Source: Curtobacterium flaccumfaciens
Lineage (GTDB): Bacteria > Actinomycetota > Actinomycetes > Actinomycetales > Microbacteriaceae
Direction: 5' to 3'
NCBI RefSeq assembly: GCF_004361695.1
Contig: NZ_SNVW01000004.1
Coordinates: forward strand, 339,705 to 403,704
DNA length: 64,000 nt
Below the pieces are notes generated by a model, which saw only the letters and a list, made by a program, of their open reading frames with translations, was not told the DNA's origin and did not search any database. Positions 1 through 8,618 of the stretch are shown here, one piece after another (position 1 is the stretch's first letter; each line of letters begins with the position of its first letter). Made by a program: the position numbers and the translations under genes.

Positions 1-1280
1 GCCGTCCCGACGCGCTGCCCGAGCTGCTGCATCGACCCCGCGACACCGGACTGCTCGATCGGCACCTCGGCCAGGGTGAGCGTCTGGTTCGGTGACACGA
101 CGAACCCGCCGCCGAGCCCGCCGACGAGGAACGCGCCGGCCATGGCCCACGGCGTCACGTCCGGCGGGGTGAGCGTCGCGGCGAGCACGAGCAGCAGGAA
201 CCCGATCACGACGAAGCCGAGCCCCGCGACGACGAGCGCCCGACCGACCCGGTCGACGATGCGCCCGCCGATGTAGGAGCCGACGGCACTGGTCGCGGCG
301 AACGGGATGCTCACCATGCCGGCGAACAGCGGCGCGAGCCCGAGGCCCTCCTGCAGGTACAGCGTCACCATGAGGAACGAGGCCGGCAGCGCGGCGAAGT
401 ACACCGCGACGATCGACAGCCCGTTGCGGTACGACGACAGCCGGAACAGCTCGAAGTGGATGACCGGCGACTTGCCCTGCGCCTTGTAGCGGTTCTCCCA
501 CCGGACGAACGCGGCGACGAACACGGCGAAGCCGACGAGCCAGAACCACCGCGCCTGGGAGTCGCCGGCGCCGGTCGTGAGGACGAACGGCAGCATCAGG
601 GTGATGATCGCCGCTCCGAGCAGCAGGATGCCGACGATGTCGAGTTCCCGGTCCTTCGGGCGGCCCTGCGACCCGCGGGGCAGGAGCTTCAGGGCGAACA
701 CCAGCGCCGCGATGCCGAGCGGCACGTTCATCCAGAACAGCAGCCGCCAGCCGGACTCCTCACCGCCGATCGCGATGAGGCCACCACCGATGGTGGGGCC
801 GAGCGCGGTGGAGATGCCGATCATCGCGCCGAACAGCCCGAAGGCCCGGCCGCGCTCGGGCCCGCGGAACAGCTGCTGCACGAGCCCGATCACCTGCGGC
901 ATCTGGGTACCGGCGGCGAACCCCTGCAGGATGCGCGTGACGATGAGGACCTGGATGTTCGGGGCGATCGCGCACAGCAGGCTCGACGTGGTGAACGCGA
1001 CGAGCCCGACGATGAACAGCGCTCGACGGCTCTTGAGGTCGCCGAGCCGGCCCGCCGGCACGAGCGCGAGCCCGAACGCCAGCGCGTACCCCGCGACGAT
1101 GAGCTGGAGGGACGAGCTGGTCGCGCCGAGGGACTGCTCGATCGACGGCAGCCCGACGTTGACCTTCGACAGGTCGAGGATGGTGAGCGCCGCGACGGCG
1201 ACGCAGACGGCGAAGGCCCGCCACCGGGTGCGGTCGTCGGGGCGGGAGTCGGTCGGGGCGGTCGGATCGGCGCTGGACAT
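1..1280 (-). CDS. DHA2-family MFS multidrug exporter (5' part; runs off the window)
   Basis: This is a proton-driven drug exporter of the inner membrane, EmrB/QacA type. The visible N-terminal 426 codons begin MSSADPTAPTDSRPDD and carry a run of hydrophobic helices. Motif A (GRLGDLKSRR) follows the second helix, and the motif C region (GFAAGTQMPQVIGLV, then IGISTALGPTIGGGLI) lies further on. The gene continues past base 1, so its C-terminus is missing. The ATG at 1280 was chosen as the first Met before the helical region. It diverges from the LuxR regulator at 1782 across a 500-bp gap, which makes that regulator a candidate controller, though this is only inferred from position. The substrate cannot be told from the sequence. 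Confidence 0.88.
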   Translation of the reverse strand, partial: MSSADPTAPTDSRPDDRTRWRAFAVCVAVAALTILDLSKVNVGLPSIEQSLGATSSSLQLIVAGYALAFGLALVPAGRLGDLKSRRALFIVGLVAFTTSSLLCAIAPNIQVLIVTRILQGFAAGTQMPQVIGLVQQLFRGPERGRAFGLFGAMIGISTALGPTIGGGLIAIGGEESGWRLLFWMNVPLGIAALVFALKLLPRGSQGRPKDRELDIVGILLLGAAIITLMLPFVLTTGAGDSQARWFWLVGFAVFVAAFVRWENRYKAQGKSPVIHFELFRLSSYRNGLSIVAVYFAALPASFLMVTLYLQEGLGLAPLFAGMVSIPFAATSAVGSYIGGRIVDRVGRALVVAGLGFVVIGFLLLVLAATLTPPDVTPWAMAGAFLVGGLGGGFVVSPNQTLTLAEVPIEQSGVAGSMQQLGQRVGT

Positions 1281-1589
1281 CAGGTTCCGTGCTACACGGA
1301 ACGGGCCGAACCGGTCCGAACCGGGCTGTACCCCGTTCCTGTACCACGGTCTCCGACCACCGATGACCGGATCACCCCCGAACGCCCCCCGAGGGGGGCA
1401 CGTGGCCCCCCGGACTGGGGTCAGGAGGGGGTGACATCGGATTGCGGAGACCGGCCATCCGCGTCCGAACCTGAGTTATCGTGCTCCCAGGCGGCAGGTC
1501 AAGCGACGTCTCGGATTCCCTAGATCCGGGCAACAGCAGGACCGGTCGTGCTTCGTCCGAAGACCCTAACCCGAGGGGTGATACAGACG
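1281..1589. promoter_or_regulatory. Divergent intergenic region, exporter / LuxR regulator
   Basis: About 310 bases without a convincing gene. It should hold the promoters of both divergent units. On the exporter side there are two direct copies of GGTACAG-like sequence (near 1328 and 1339) and GAACCGG half sites (1310-1325). An imperfect G6-CACGTG-C6 palindrome sits at about 1393-1411. These are possible operator sites. No clear sigma-70 hexamer pair could be assigned. Confidence 0.3.
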
Positions 1590-1778
1590 ATGACTTCATC
1601 GTTCCCGAGCGGAACCGAGTGCACCCTCACTCGTCATCCGCATTCCGAAATCCGATCTGACCGTTCTGGCGCGCGTACCCTCGCCGCTTCTCGTCCGGCT
1701 CTGCGCGTGCCCAACGGCCGCGCCACGTTCCGGCTCTCCTCCTTCGCTGCATCCGCTTCCGGACCCGGAGGCCGGTGA
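1590..1778 (+). CDS. Possible small leader ORF, 62 aa, upstream of the LuxR regulator
   Basis: An ATG at 1590 sits behind an AGGGGTGA-like site and opens a 62-codon frame that ends 3 bases before the regulator's ATG. The peptide is Ser/Arg rich, has no recognisable domain, and uses many codons ending in A or T, unlike the neighbouring genes. It may be a translated leader coupled to the regulator, or chance. I do not recognise it. Confidence 0.3.
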   Translation: MTSSFPSGTECTLTRHPHSEIRSDRSGARTLAASRPALRVPNGRATFRLSSFAASASGPGGR

Positions 1779-1781
1779 GTC

Positions 1782-4478
1782 ATGGGACTCACCGGTCGCC
1801 GTCTCGAGGTCGACCGGATCGCGACCCTCGCCGTACTCCCTCGGGAGTCCGCGATGGTCGTCGTCGGCGACCCTGGTTCCGGACGCAGTAGCGTCCTCGA
1901 CGCGGTGTCCAACCGCGTCTCCCTCCCCGTCGTCCGCGTCGGTGTGAACGGGAGCGAATCGCACTGGCCCCTGGCCGGTGTGGCGTCGCTCTTCACCGCA
2001 CTCGACGACCCCCGGGCGACGGCCCACATCGCGCACCTCCTGCAGGGGAACGCGCCCGCCGACCGGCAGACGCCGGGACTCGCGGCGGCGCACGACTTCC
2101 TCGACGCGGTGCACGCCCTCACCCTGCCGCCGACGCTCGTGCTCATCGACGACCTGGACCGCATGGACGTGGAGAGCCAAGAGCTCATCGCGTTCCTGGC
2201 GAGCCGGCTCGCCGGGACCGCACTCCGCGTCGTGGCAACGGTCCGCACGGTGCCGTCGAACGGTCCGCTCGCGGCCCTGCCGATGCTCCGGATCGAACCG
2301 CTGCCCGCGGACGAGGCACTCGTGCTCGCCCGTGCCATGGCTCCGGAAGAGGCGAACGACGGCGTCCTCGCCGTCCTCGCCGAGGAGACCGGTGGCAACC
2401 CCGGCGCGCTGCGCGAGCAGCTCGCCGTGCTCAGCCGCGAGCAGCTGAACGGCTCCGAGCCGCTCGTGCTGCCGCTCCGCCCCACGCCGACCACCGAGGC
2501 CATCGCGGCCCTGGCGCTCGGCACCGTCGCGGGACGCGATCTGGACGTCCTCGCACGACTGGCGCTCGTCCCCGTGGCGAAGACCACCGGGTGGGACCGG
2601 GACGAACTCGACGACCTGGCCAACGCCGGACTCACGTCCGTCAAGGGGCAGACCGTCTCCGTCCGCGATCCCCTCGTCCGCTCCGCGCTGTACTGGCGGA
2701 TGCCGGCACGTGACCGGCGGGCTGCGCACACCGAGATGGCCGCGGCGAGCGCCGACTGCGATCCGCGTGCGGCCGCCTGGCACCGCAGCTTCGTCGACGA
2801 CGTCCCGGACGTGGTCGCGCTGCTCCGGGCCGCTCGGTCCTACGTGGTGGACGGCAACGCCCAGGCCGCGGTCGTCCTCACCGAGCGTGCACTGCACATC
2901 GGCGGGGGCACCGAGGACGAGCACGGTGCGCTGCTCGGGGTCGCCGAGGCCCTGCTGGCGAACCGGCTGCTCGGCTTCGCCGCGCGGTACCTCGCCGCGA
3001 TCCGACCGTTCCGGGCGATGGCCGACGAGACCCGTCGCCTCCGCCTGGAGTACTCGGTGCAGTACCTCAGCGGTGACGCCGTGCACGCGGACGAGCTCCT
3101 CGTGCCGGTCGACCCGACGGACGCCGCCGAGGCGGACGCCGTGGGTGGTCTGCTCGCGATGGTCGCCTGCTTCCGTGCCGAGGCGTGGGAGCTCGACCAG
3201 GCGAAGGACCTCCTCGCCCGTGCCGAGCCGCTCCGTCGCTCCGCGTCGGTGCACACGGTTGAGATCACCCAGACGGCACGCGAGCTGATCGCCGCCGTCG
3301 AGGGGTCCCTGCCGGCCGACGCGGACCTGCACGAAGGACTGTCGACCACGACGCTCGTCGCGATGTCGGACCCCGCCCTGCTGCTCCTCGCCCACGCGCT
3401 GAGCATCGCCGAGCGGTACCGCAGTGCACGCCGGGTCTTCGCCCTCGTCCTCGCACGGGGCCAGGAGGCGCAGCCGGTGTGGACCGAGGCGGCCCGCTAC
3501 CTGTCCGCCGAGAACGAGGTGCGCTCCGGGAACTTCCGGCAGGCGCTCCGCGCGATCGACGTGTGGGAGGCCGGTTCGTCGGTCGTCGAGCGGCTCCGTG
3601 AGCCGTCCCGTGCGATCGCGATCGCGTGGCGGCACTTCGCCGAGGGGCGCTCCCCCGAGGCCCTCGAGGTCGTCGACCGGTGCCTGGCGCAGCGGTCCAC
3701 GAACCGCCTGTGGGGTGCCACCGCCAAGCTGCACGCCCTCCGTGGGCGGGTGCTGCTGCTCGACGGCCGGCTCGAGGAGGCCGCCGCGTCCCTCGAGGCC
3801 GCCGACGCCATCGGCCGGTCGTTGCGGAACCCCGCGGTGCTCCGGCACCTCGGCGACCTGGTGGAGGCGTACACGCGCCTCGACCGGATCGACGACGCCC
3901 GGACCGTCGCGGCCCGGTTGGCGGCGGACCACCACGCACGGCCGTCCCGCTGGGGTGCGCTCGTGCTGGCCCGCAGCCTGGCCCTGGTGGCCGACGACAC
4001 GACCCGTGAGACCGCGCGTCGGCGTGCGCTGGAGCTGTTCCAGCCGCACGACTCGCAGTTCGAGCGGGCTCGCACCTTCGCGGCCCTCGCGGCCGTCGGG
4101 AGCGTGAACGAGCGTCCGCGTCTCGGTGCGGCTGCCGCGGCGGCGTACGAGGCGGCGGGGCTCCGGCGTCCGCTCGCCACTCCGGTCGCGTCGGCGGCGA
4201 TGCCGTCCTTCGGGCTGCAGTCGTCGCTCCGTTCCGGCCCGGTGCTGTCCGCGTCGATGCCCGGGACGCCCCGGAGTGCGCCGGACGCGTCGACGGTGCT
4301 CACCTCGCTGACCGCGGAGGAGCGCGCCGTCGTGCAGAAGGTGACGGAGGGGTACCGCAACCGCGAGATCGCCTCGTCGCTGTTCATGTCGCAGCGGACG
4401 GTGGAGCTGCGGCTGACGCAGATCTACCGGAAGGTGGGGGCGCGGTCGCGCTCGCACCTGGTCGCGCTCCTCACGTGA
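1782..4478 (+). CDS. LuxR-family transcriptional regulator with N-terminal AAA ATPase (LAL/MalT-like)
   Basis: This 898-residue protein has an N-terminal P-loop ATPase with a Walker A (GDPGSGRSS, residues 29-37) and a Walker B-like LVLIDDLDRMD near residue 120. A long alpha-helical middle rich in Ala, Leu and Arg follows, as in TPR-like sensor regions. The C-terminal ~60 residues form a LuxR helix-turn-helix (LTAEERAVVQKVTEGYRNRE and the following recognition helix with MSQRTVE). Large ATP-binding LuxR (LAL) regulators are typically 850-1000 residues and activate transcription after ligand and ATP binding. GGAGG lies ~9 bases before the ATG. A perfect palindromic terminator follows at 4497-4546. 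The target genes are unknown; the divergent exporter is the nearest candidate. Confidence 0.9.
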   Translation: MGLTGRRLEVDRIATLAVLPRESAMVVVGDPGSGRSSVLDAVSNRVSLPVVRVGVNGSESHWPLAGVASLFTALDDPRATAHIAHLLQGNAPADRQTPGLAAAHDFLDAVHALTLPPTLVLIDDLDRMDVESQELIAFLASRLAGTALRVVATVRTVPSNGPLAALPMLRIEPLPADEALVLARAMAPEEANDGVLAVLAEETGGNPGALREQLAVLSREQLNGSEPLVLPLRPTPTTEAIAALALGTVAGRDLDVLARLALVPVAKTTGWDRDELDDLANAGLTSVKGQTVSVRDPLVRSALYWRMPARDRRAAHTEMAAASADCDPRAAAWHRSFVDDVPDVVALLRAARSYVVDGNAQAAVVLTERALHIGGGTEDEHGALLGVAEALLANRLLGFAARYLAAIRPFRAMADETRRLRLEYSVQYLSGDAVHADELLVPVDPTDAAEADAVGGLLAMVACFRAEAWELDQAKDLLARAEPLRRSASVHTVEITQTARELIAAVEGSLPADADLHEGLSTTTLVAMSDPALLLLAHALSIAERYRSARRVFALVLARGQEAQPVWTEAARYLSAENEVRSGNFRQALRAIDVWEAGSSVVERLREPSRAIAIAWRHFAEGRSPEALEVVDRCLAQRSTNRLWGATAKLHALRGRVLLLDGRLEEAAASLEAADAIGRSLRNPAVLRHLGDLVEAYTRLDRIDDARTVAARLAADHHARPSRWGALVLARSLALVADDTTRETARRRALELFQPHDSQFERARTFAALAAVGSVNERPRLGAAAAAAYEAAGLRRPLATPVASAAMPSFGLQSSLRSGPVLSASMPGTPRSAPDASTVLTSLTAEERAVVQKVTEGYRNREIASSLFMSQRTVELRLTQIYRKVGARSRSHLVALLT

Positions 4479-4496
4479 TCTGAACGCGACTCCACG

Positions 4497-4546
4497 ACGG
4501 ACTGGAGGCACGGTGCCAGCTGGCACCGTGCCTCCAGTCCGTTTTT
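4497..4546 (+). terminator. Perfect 46-bp palindrome with T-tract (GGAGGC family)
   Basis: Two 23-base arms (first arm ACGGACTGGAGGCACGGTGC + CAG) are fully complementary with no loop bases left over, followed by TTTTT. It is a strong Rho-independent terminator for the LuxR gene. It belongs to a family of similar hairpins found at many gene ends in this window. Confidence 0.85.
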
Positions 4547-4919
4547 CCGTGCGTCCGCACCCACCCGACGGGCCGCGCGCGGGTGGTTGCGGGAGTCCGC
4601 ACGCGGCCGCACCGGATCGCACCCCGGGCGCGGGGAACCGCAAGAGCGGTCGACGACTGTTGCCGTGTCACCTTCCCCGGGTGAGGCTTCTCCTGCACCG
4701 ACCGCCGTTCCCCTCCCCCGGGGACAGCCCGTGGTACCCCGTCCGGTACCCGAACCGTCGGCCGCGGAAGCCGACGTCCGTCCTCGCCTGATCCGAGGAC
4801 GGGCGCCGGCCCCGGTCGCCGGCCCCGGACGCACGGCAGACCCGACGGCGGTCGGTGCCGCACCACTCCCCCGAACTCCCCGAACACCCCCGCTGCTCTC
4901 CCACCCGAAGGGACCCCAG
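4547..4919 (+). promoter_or_regulatory. glmS upstream region
   Basis: About 370 bases with no convincing gene. The glmS frame stays open upstream, but a translated extension would bury the catalytic N-terminal Cys, so it is not coding. A 9-bp stem (CCGTCCTCG...CGAGGACGG, 4778-4802) and several GC-rich repeats are present, without a T-tract. I see no glmS ribozyme signature. Confidence 0.3.
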
Positions 4920-6734
4920 ATGTGCGGCATCATCGCGGCCCGCGTCTCCGACGACGCGACGCCCTACCTGCTCGACGGACTCGAACGCCTCGAGTACCGC
5001 GGCTACGACTCCGCGGGGGTCGCCGTCCGGACCGCCACCGGCGGCACCGAGACCATCCGGTCCGTGTCGCGTGTCGGTGACCTCCGGACGCTCGTCGCCG
5101 CACGGTCGGGGGACGCCCTCACCGGCACCGGCATCGGCCACACGCGCTGGGCCACCCACGGCATCGTCCGCGAGGCGAACGCCCACCCGCACGCCGACTG
5201 CTCCGGACGGATCAGCATCGTGCACAACGGCATCATCGAGAACGCGGACCGTCTGCGGGCGAACCTCGAGCGGCAGGGACACGTGTTCGCGTCCGACGTC
5301 GACTCCGAGGTCATCGCGCACCTCGTCGAGCGGGCCCTCGCCGTCGACCCGGACCTCATGCTCGCGGTGCAGATCGCGACCGCGCAGCTCGAGGGGTCCT
5401 GGGCGATCGTCGTCCTCGACGCCCGGGACGGCCGCATGGTCGCCGCCGCCGACCGCTCCCCGCTCGTCGTGGCCCGGTCCGCCCGCGGTGACTTCGTCGC
5501 CAGTGACATCGGCGCGATCGCCGAGTGGTGCGAGACGTTCGTCGCCCTCCGCGACGGCGACGTCGTCGAGCTCGGCGAGGCGTGGACATGGTCGTCCGCC
5601 GGCGTCACCGTGCCGGTGCCGTTCCCGACGCCCGCGCCGTTCGCCGGTGCCGCGCTCGACCTCGGCGACCACCCCGACCACATGGCGAAGGAGATCGAGG
5701 AGCAGCCCGCCGTGGTCGCCTCGATCCTCGACCGCGTGGCCCGCCGTGCCGCCGACGGCAGCATGTGGGTCGGCCTCGGGCTGCCCGGCTTCCACCGCCT
5801 CGCGATCGTCGCGTGCGGGACCTCGCTCAACGCCGGTCAGGTGATCGCCACCGCCCTCCGCGGGATCGGCGGCGTGCCGACGGACATCGTCGTGGCGAGC
5901 GAGGCGGAGCAGGTCGTGCTCGGCCCGGGCACCCTGGTGGTCGCCATCAGCCAGTCCGGCGAGACCGCGGACGTCCTCCGTGCGCTCGACCGGTTCGAGG
6001 ACCGGCACCCGGTGCTCGCGCTGACGAACAACGTGCACTCGTCGCTCGCCCGCCGTGCCGACGCGGTGCTCGACTGCCACGCCGGCCCCGAGATCGGGGT
6101 CGCCGCCACGAAGACCTTCACCGCGCAGGTGGTCGTCGGCGTCGCCGCGATGATCTCCGCGCTCGTCGCGTCCGGCCGGATCGACGCCGACCGGGCCGCC
6201 GCGCTGGTGGCCGAGCTCACCGACCTGCCGGCCCGCATCGAACACGCCGCCGAGATCGCCGCCGACCGGATCCCGCTCCTGGTGTCGAGCGTCCGGGAGG
6301 CCACCGGCTTCCTGTTCCTCGGCCGCGGTGCCGGGCTGCCGTACGCCGCCGAGGGTGCCCTGAAGCTCAAGGAGCTCAGCTACCGGTGGGCCGAGGCCTA
6401 CCCGGCGGGCGAGCTGAAGCACGGACCGCTCGCCCTGGTCGACGAGGGCACGCCGGTCGTCGTCATCGACCACGGCGAACCCCGACTGCAGGCGAACATC
6501 GCCGAGGTCCGGGCCCGCGGCGGCTTCGTCATCACCATCGGCGGCGAGGGGTCGGACATCCCGGCGCTCGGTCGACGTGCCGCCGGGGACCTCGCCTGGG
6601 GCCGTGCGACGGCACCGTGGGGTCCGCTCGAGGCCGTCGTCCCCCTGCAGATGCTCGCCCGCGAACTCGCGCTGCAGCTCGGCTGCGACGTCGACAAGCC
6701 GAGGAACCTCGCGAAGTCGGTGACGGTCGAATAG
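4920..6734 (+). CDS. glmS: Glutamine--fructose-6-phosphate aminotransferase (isomerizing)
   Basis: GlmS makes glucosamine-6-phosphate from fructose-6-phosphate and glutamine, the first step towards UDP-GlcNAc for peptidoglycan. The 604-residue length matches the family (~610). The protein starts MCGIIAA, so Cys2 becomes the N-terminal glutaminase nucleophile after Met removal. That fixes the ATG at 4920, with an AAGGGA site 6 bases upstream. The class-II glutaminase half contains the GYDSAG and HTRWATHG motifs. Two SIS sugar-binding domains follow (ISQSGETADVLRAL in the first), and the C-terminus ends DVDKPRNLAKSVTVE as expected. A monocistronic arrangement is likely, because the upstream gene ends in a strong terminator. 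Confidence 0.97.
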   Translation: MCGIIAARVSDDATPYLLDGLERLEYRGYDSAGVAVRTATGGTETIRSVSRVGDLRTLVAARSGDALTGTGIGHTRWATHGIVREANAHPHADCSGRISIVHNGIIENADRLRANLERQGHVFASDVDSEVIAHLVERALAVDPDLMLAVQIATAQLEGSWAIVVLDARDGRMVAAADRSPLVVARSARGDFVASDIGAIAEWCETFVALRDGDVVELGEAWTWSSAGVTVPVPFPTPAPFAGAALDLGDHPDHMAKEIEEQPAVVASILDRVARRAADGSMWVGLGLPGFHRLAIVACGTSLNAGQVIATALRGIGGVPTDIVVASEAEQVVLGPGTLVVAISQSGETADVLRALDRFEDRHPVLALTNNVHSSLARRADAVLDCHAGPEIGVAATKTFTAQVVVGVAAMISALVASGRIDADRAAALVAELTDLPARIEHAAEIAADRIPLLVSSVREATGFLFLGRGAGLPYAAEGALKLKELSYRWAEAYPAGELKHGPLALVDEGTPVVVIDHGEPRLQANIAEVRARGGFVITIGGEGSDIPALGRRAAGDLAWGRATAPWGPLEAVVPLQMLARELALQLGCDVDKPRNLAKSVTVE

Positions 6735-6748
6735 CCAGGCACATCCGC

Positions 6749-6850
6749 ATGAACCGGTTGACGGTGTTCCTCGCCGTCCTCACCGCGCTCGCCATCATCG
6801 CGACGATCGTCGTGATCGCGGTGGCGCTGGTGCCGTCCTGGACCTCCTGA
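6749..6850 (+). CDS. Possible small single-helix membrane protein, 33 aa
   Basis: A short frame 14 bases after glmS encodes MNRLTVFLAVLTALAIIATI and a further hydrophobic stretch ending in a polar tail. It is essentially one transmembrane helix. There is no strong ribosome binding site and no known family. Position and composition make it plausible as a small membrane protein co-transcribed with glmS. Confidence 0.4.
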   Translation: MNRLTVFLAVLTALAIIATIVVIAVALVPSWTS

Positions 6851-6911
6851 GCACCCTGAGCGTCCCGAGCGTCCTCGGCTCCTCCCCGGAGGGGGCTGCG
6901 ATCATGGTCCC

Positions 6912-7640
6912 TTGACCACCGCAGCCCCCTCCCTCGTCGCCCCGTCACTCGTGTTCGTCGCGCTCCTGGTCGGGGCGGTCCTGCCGTTCGTGCCCGTCGT
7001 CGGCCGCGTGGCGCGCATCGCCGCGACCATCGCCCACGAGGTCGGCCACGCCGTCGTCGTCGTGCCGTTCGGCGGCCGCATCCAGCGCATCGAGCTGCAC
7101 CCGGACGGGTCCGGCGAGGCGTGGGTGCATCTCGGCCGGGTGCCGGGCGGGATCCGCTGGCTCGTCCGGGTCCTCAACCTGTACGCCGGCTACAGCGCAC
7201 CGCTCTGGGCCGGGGTGCTCCTCGTCACCGGGGTGCTGCACGGGTCGCGGTGGTTGCCCGTCGTGGTGCTCGGCGTCGTCGGGCTCGTGGCGCTCGCGTT
7301 CGTCCGGAACTGGTTCGGGCTCCTGGTCGTCATCGGCTTCGACGTGCTCGCGCTCTGGGTCGCGCTCCGTCCCTCGGACACCACGGTGCTCGTCGTCGCC
7401 GCCGTCGGGGCGTTCTTCGTGGTCGACGGGCTGCGCTCGGTGGTGCAGGTCGCGCGGTGGCTGCTGACCGGTGCCCGCGTGCAGACCGACTTCCACATCG
7501 CGGCGGCGGAGATGCGCGTGCCGGCGACGCTCTGGTTCGTGCTGTTCGTGGCGGTCAACGCCGTGGCGGTGTGGCTCGCGCGCGGCCCACTCCTCGAGGT
7601 GTGGGCGACGGTCGCGGCGGGCGTGCGCGCGCTGTTCTGA
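6912..7640 (+). CDS. M50B-like integral membrane metallopeptidase
   Basis: A 242-residue membrane protein with about six hydrophobic segments. The zinc motif HEVGH is at residues 42-46 inside the second hydrophobic segment (TIAHEVGHAVVVV). This fits actinobacterial M50 (site-2-protease-like) proteins. A conserved NxxPDG-like second zinc site is not evident, so it may be a distant or degenerate member. The start is probably TTG at 6912, since the ATG at 6904 is out of frame; a GTG at 6951 is an alternative. It follows glmS in the same direction, with a short gap of GGAGGGGG sequence near 6890. Substrate unknown. Confidence 0.75.
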   Translation: MTTAAPSLVAPSLVFVALLVGAVLPFVPVVGRVARIAATIAHEVGHAVVVVPFGGRIQRIELHPDGSGEAWVHLGRVPGGIRWLVRVLNLYAGYSAPLWAGVLLVTGVLHGSRWLPVVVLGVVGLVALAFVRNWFGLLVVIGFDVLALWVALRPSDTTVLVVAAVGAFFVVDGLRSVVQVARWLLTGARVQTDFHIAAAEMRVPATLWFVLFVAVNAVAVWLARGPLLEVWATVAAGVRALF

Positions 7641-8009
7641 CCCGCGCGCGGGCGTGTGAGCCGGTTGCTGCTGCGGTGGTCGCGGGTTCCGACTCGCAAC
7701 GACGACTCCGCTGTCGTACGACGTCGACCTTGTCGCACCACGGCGCGCACAACAGTTGCAGGCGCGCGGGAACGACGACTCCGCTGTCGTACGACAACGG
7801 CCTTGTCGCACCACCCCGCAGGTGGCGCGCCCCGATGCACGTGTACCGTTCGACGTCACGATCGTCGATCGACCGGCATCGTGTCGAACCTTGCGTCCGC
7901 ACCGTGTGCACGTGCATGAGTCGACATGGCACGCGTCGATCGACGGGCGCGGTGTCGCAAACGACGCGTGGTACGGCGAGCGACGCACGAGCCCTGCGAG
8001 GATGACACT
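7641..8009. other. Repeat-rich gap between M50 peptidase and NUDIX gene
   Basis: About 370 bases without a convincing gene. The left half contains the composite GTCGTACGAC repeat annotated separately (7691-7815). The right half (about 7858-7965) contains two looser copies of a CGTCGATCGAC...TGTCGAA/CAAAC pattern with CGATCGATCG-like palindromes. Short frames here are Arg/Ser/Thr rich and look non-coding. Confidence 0.6.
7691..7815. repeat. Composite repeat, copy 1 (two GTCGTACGAC units)
   Basis: Two units each read (A)ACGACGACTCCGCTGTCGTACGAC-like, then CTTGTCGCACCAC about ten bases on. They are separated by GCGCACAACAGTTGCAGGCG. The whole arrangement recurs at 43541-43664, upstream of the sugar porter. 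Each unit contains the perfect palindrome GTCGTACGAC. The function is unknown; it may be a mobile palindromic element or a regulator-binding array. Confidence 0.6.
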
Positions 8010-8543
8010 GTGCACCTCGACGCCGTGACCACTGCCCTCGCCGCGACGACGACCCCGAACCGCGACGGCTTCGAGTCCTTCGTGCGGGCCCACGGCGACG
8101 CTGCCCTCAGACGCGACGGCGGCCCCGAGCACCTCACGGCATCGTGCTTCGTGCTGTCGCCGGACCTCCGGAAGGTGCTCCTCTGCCTCCACCGCAAGGG
8201 CCGTTTCTGGGTGCAGTTCGGCGGCCACCTCGAGCCCGACGACCTCGACCTCGCCGACGCCGCCCGCCGCGAAGCCCGCGAGGAGTCCGGCATCGTGGAC
8301 CTCGAGCTTCTCGACGGCGCCGTCGTGGACCTCGACCGCCACGACCTGCACGGGGGCTTCGCCTGCGCCGCGCACTGGGACGTCGGCTTCGTCGCCCTGG
8401 CCGACCCGGCGTCGACCACCACGGTCAGCGACGAGAGCGACGACGTCCGGTGGTTCCCGCTCGACGCGCTGCCCGACACCGTGCCCGACGGCTTCTCGGC
8501 ACGCCTGGCCGCGGTGGTCCGCTCGGTCGCGTCCGGCGACTGA
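8010..8543 (+). CDS. NUDIX hydrolase
   Basis: A 177-residue NUDIX-fold pyrophosphohydrolase. The Nudix box is complete, with G at residue 72, REAREE at 87-92 and the following SGI (residues ~71-95), giving the Mg2+-binding Glu residues. The substrate is not predictable; the family cleaves nucleoside diphosphate derivatives. The GTG at 8010 with GAGGAT upstream was chosen. The frame stays open further upstream, but that part is Arg-rich and lies in the repeat region. A GGAGGC-type hairpin starts 2 bases after the stop codon. Confidence 0.85.
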   Translation: MHLDAVTTALAATTTPNRDGFESFVRAHGDAALRRDGGPEHLTASCFVLSPDLRKVLLCLHRKGRFWVQFGGHLEPDDLDLADAARREAREESGIVDLELLDGAVVDLDRHDLHGGFACAAHWDVGFVALADPASTTTVSDESDDVRWFPLDALPDTVPDGFSARLAAVVRSVASGD

Positions 8544-8544
8544 C

Positions 8545-8592
8545 GACGGCCTGGAGGCACGTGGCGGCCCCGCCACGCGCCTCCAGGCCGTC
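8545..8592. terminator. Palindromic hairpin, GGAGGC family, after NUDIX gene
   Basis: Near-perfect inverted repeat (GACGGCCTGGAGGC ... GCCTCCAGGCCGTC with a GTGGCGG/CCGCCAC inner stem). It lies between two convergent genes and has no long T-tract. Probable bidirectional terminator. Confidence 0.65.
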
Positions 8593-8618
8593 GGTGCGCA
8601 CCGTGGGACGTTCCGCGC

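Noticed and set aside
1596..4643. 1015-codon open frame on the minus strand
   Set aside because: It lies opposite the LuxR regulator, which has clear motifs. The frame is open because of high GC third positions and its protein is Arg/Gly/Val low complexity.
4587..4919. N-terminal extension of glmS
   Set aside because: The enzyme needs Cys as its second residue after Met, so translation must start at 4920.
4547..4919. glmS ribozyme/riboswitch
   Set aside because: No match to the conserved core could be seen, and it is not expected in actinobacteria.
7555..7932. Short frames in the repeat region before the NUDIX gene
   Set aside because: Arg/Thr/Ser-rich products of the repeats, in several overlapping frames, without ribosome sites.
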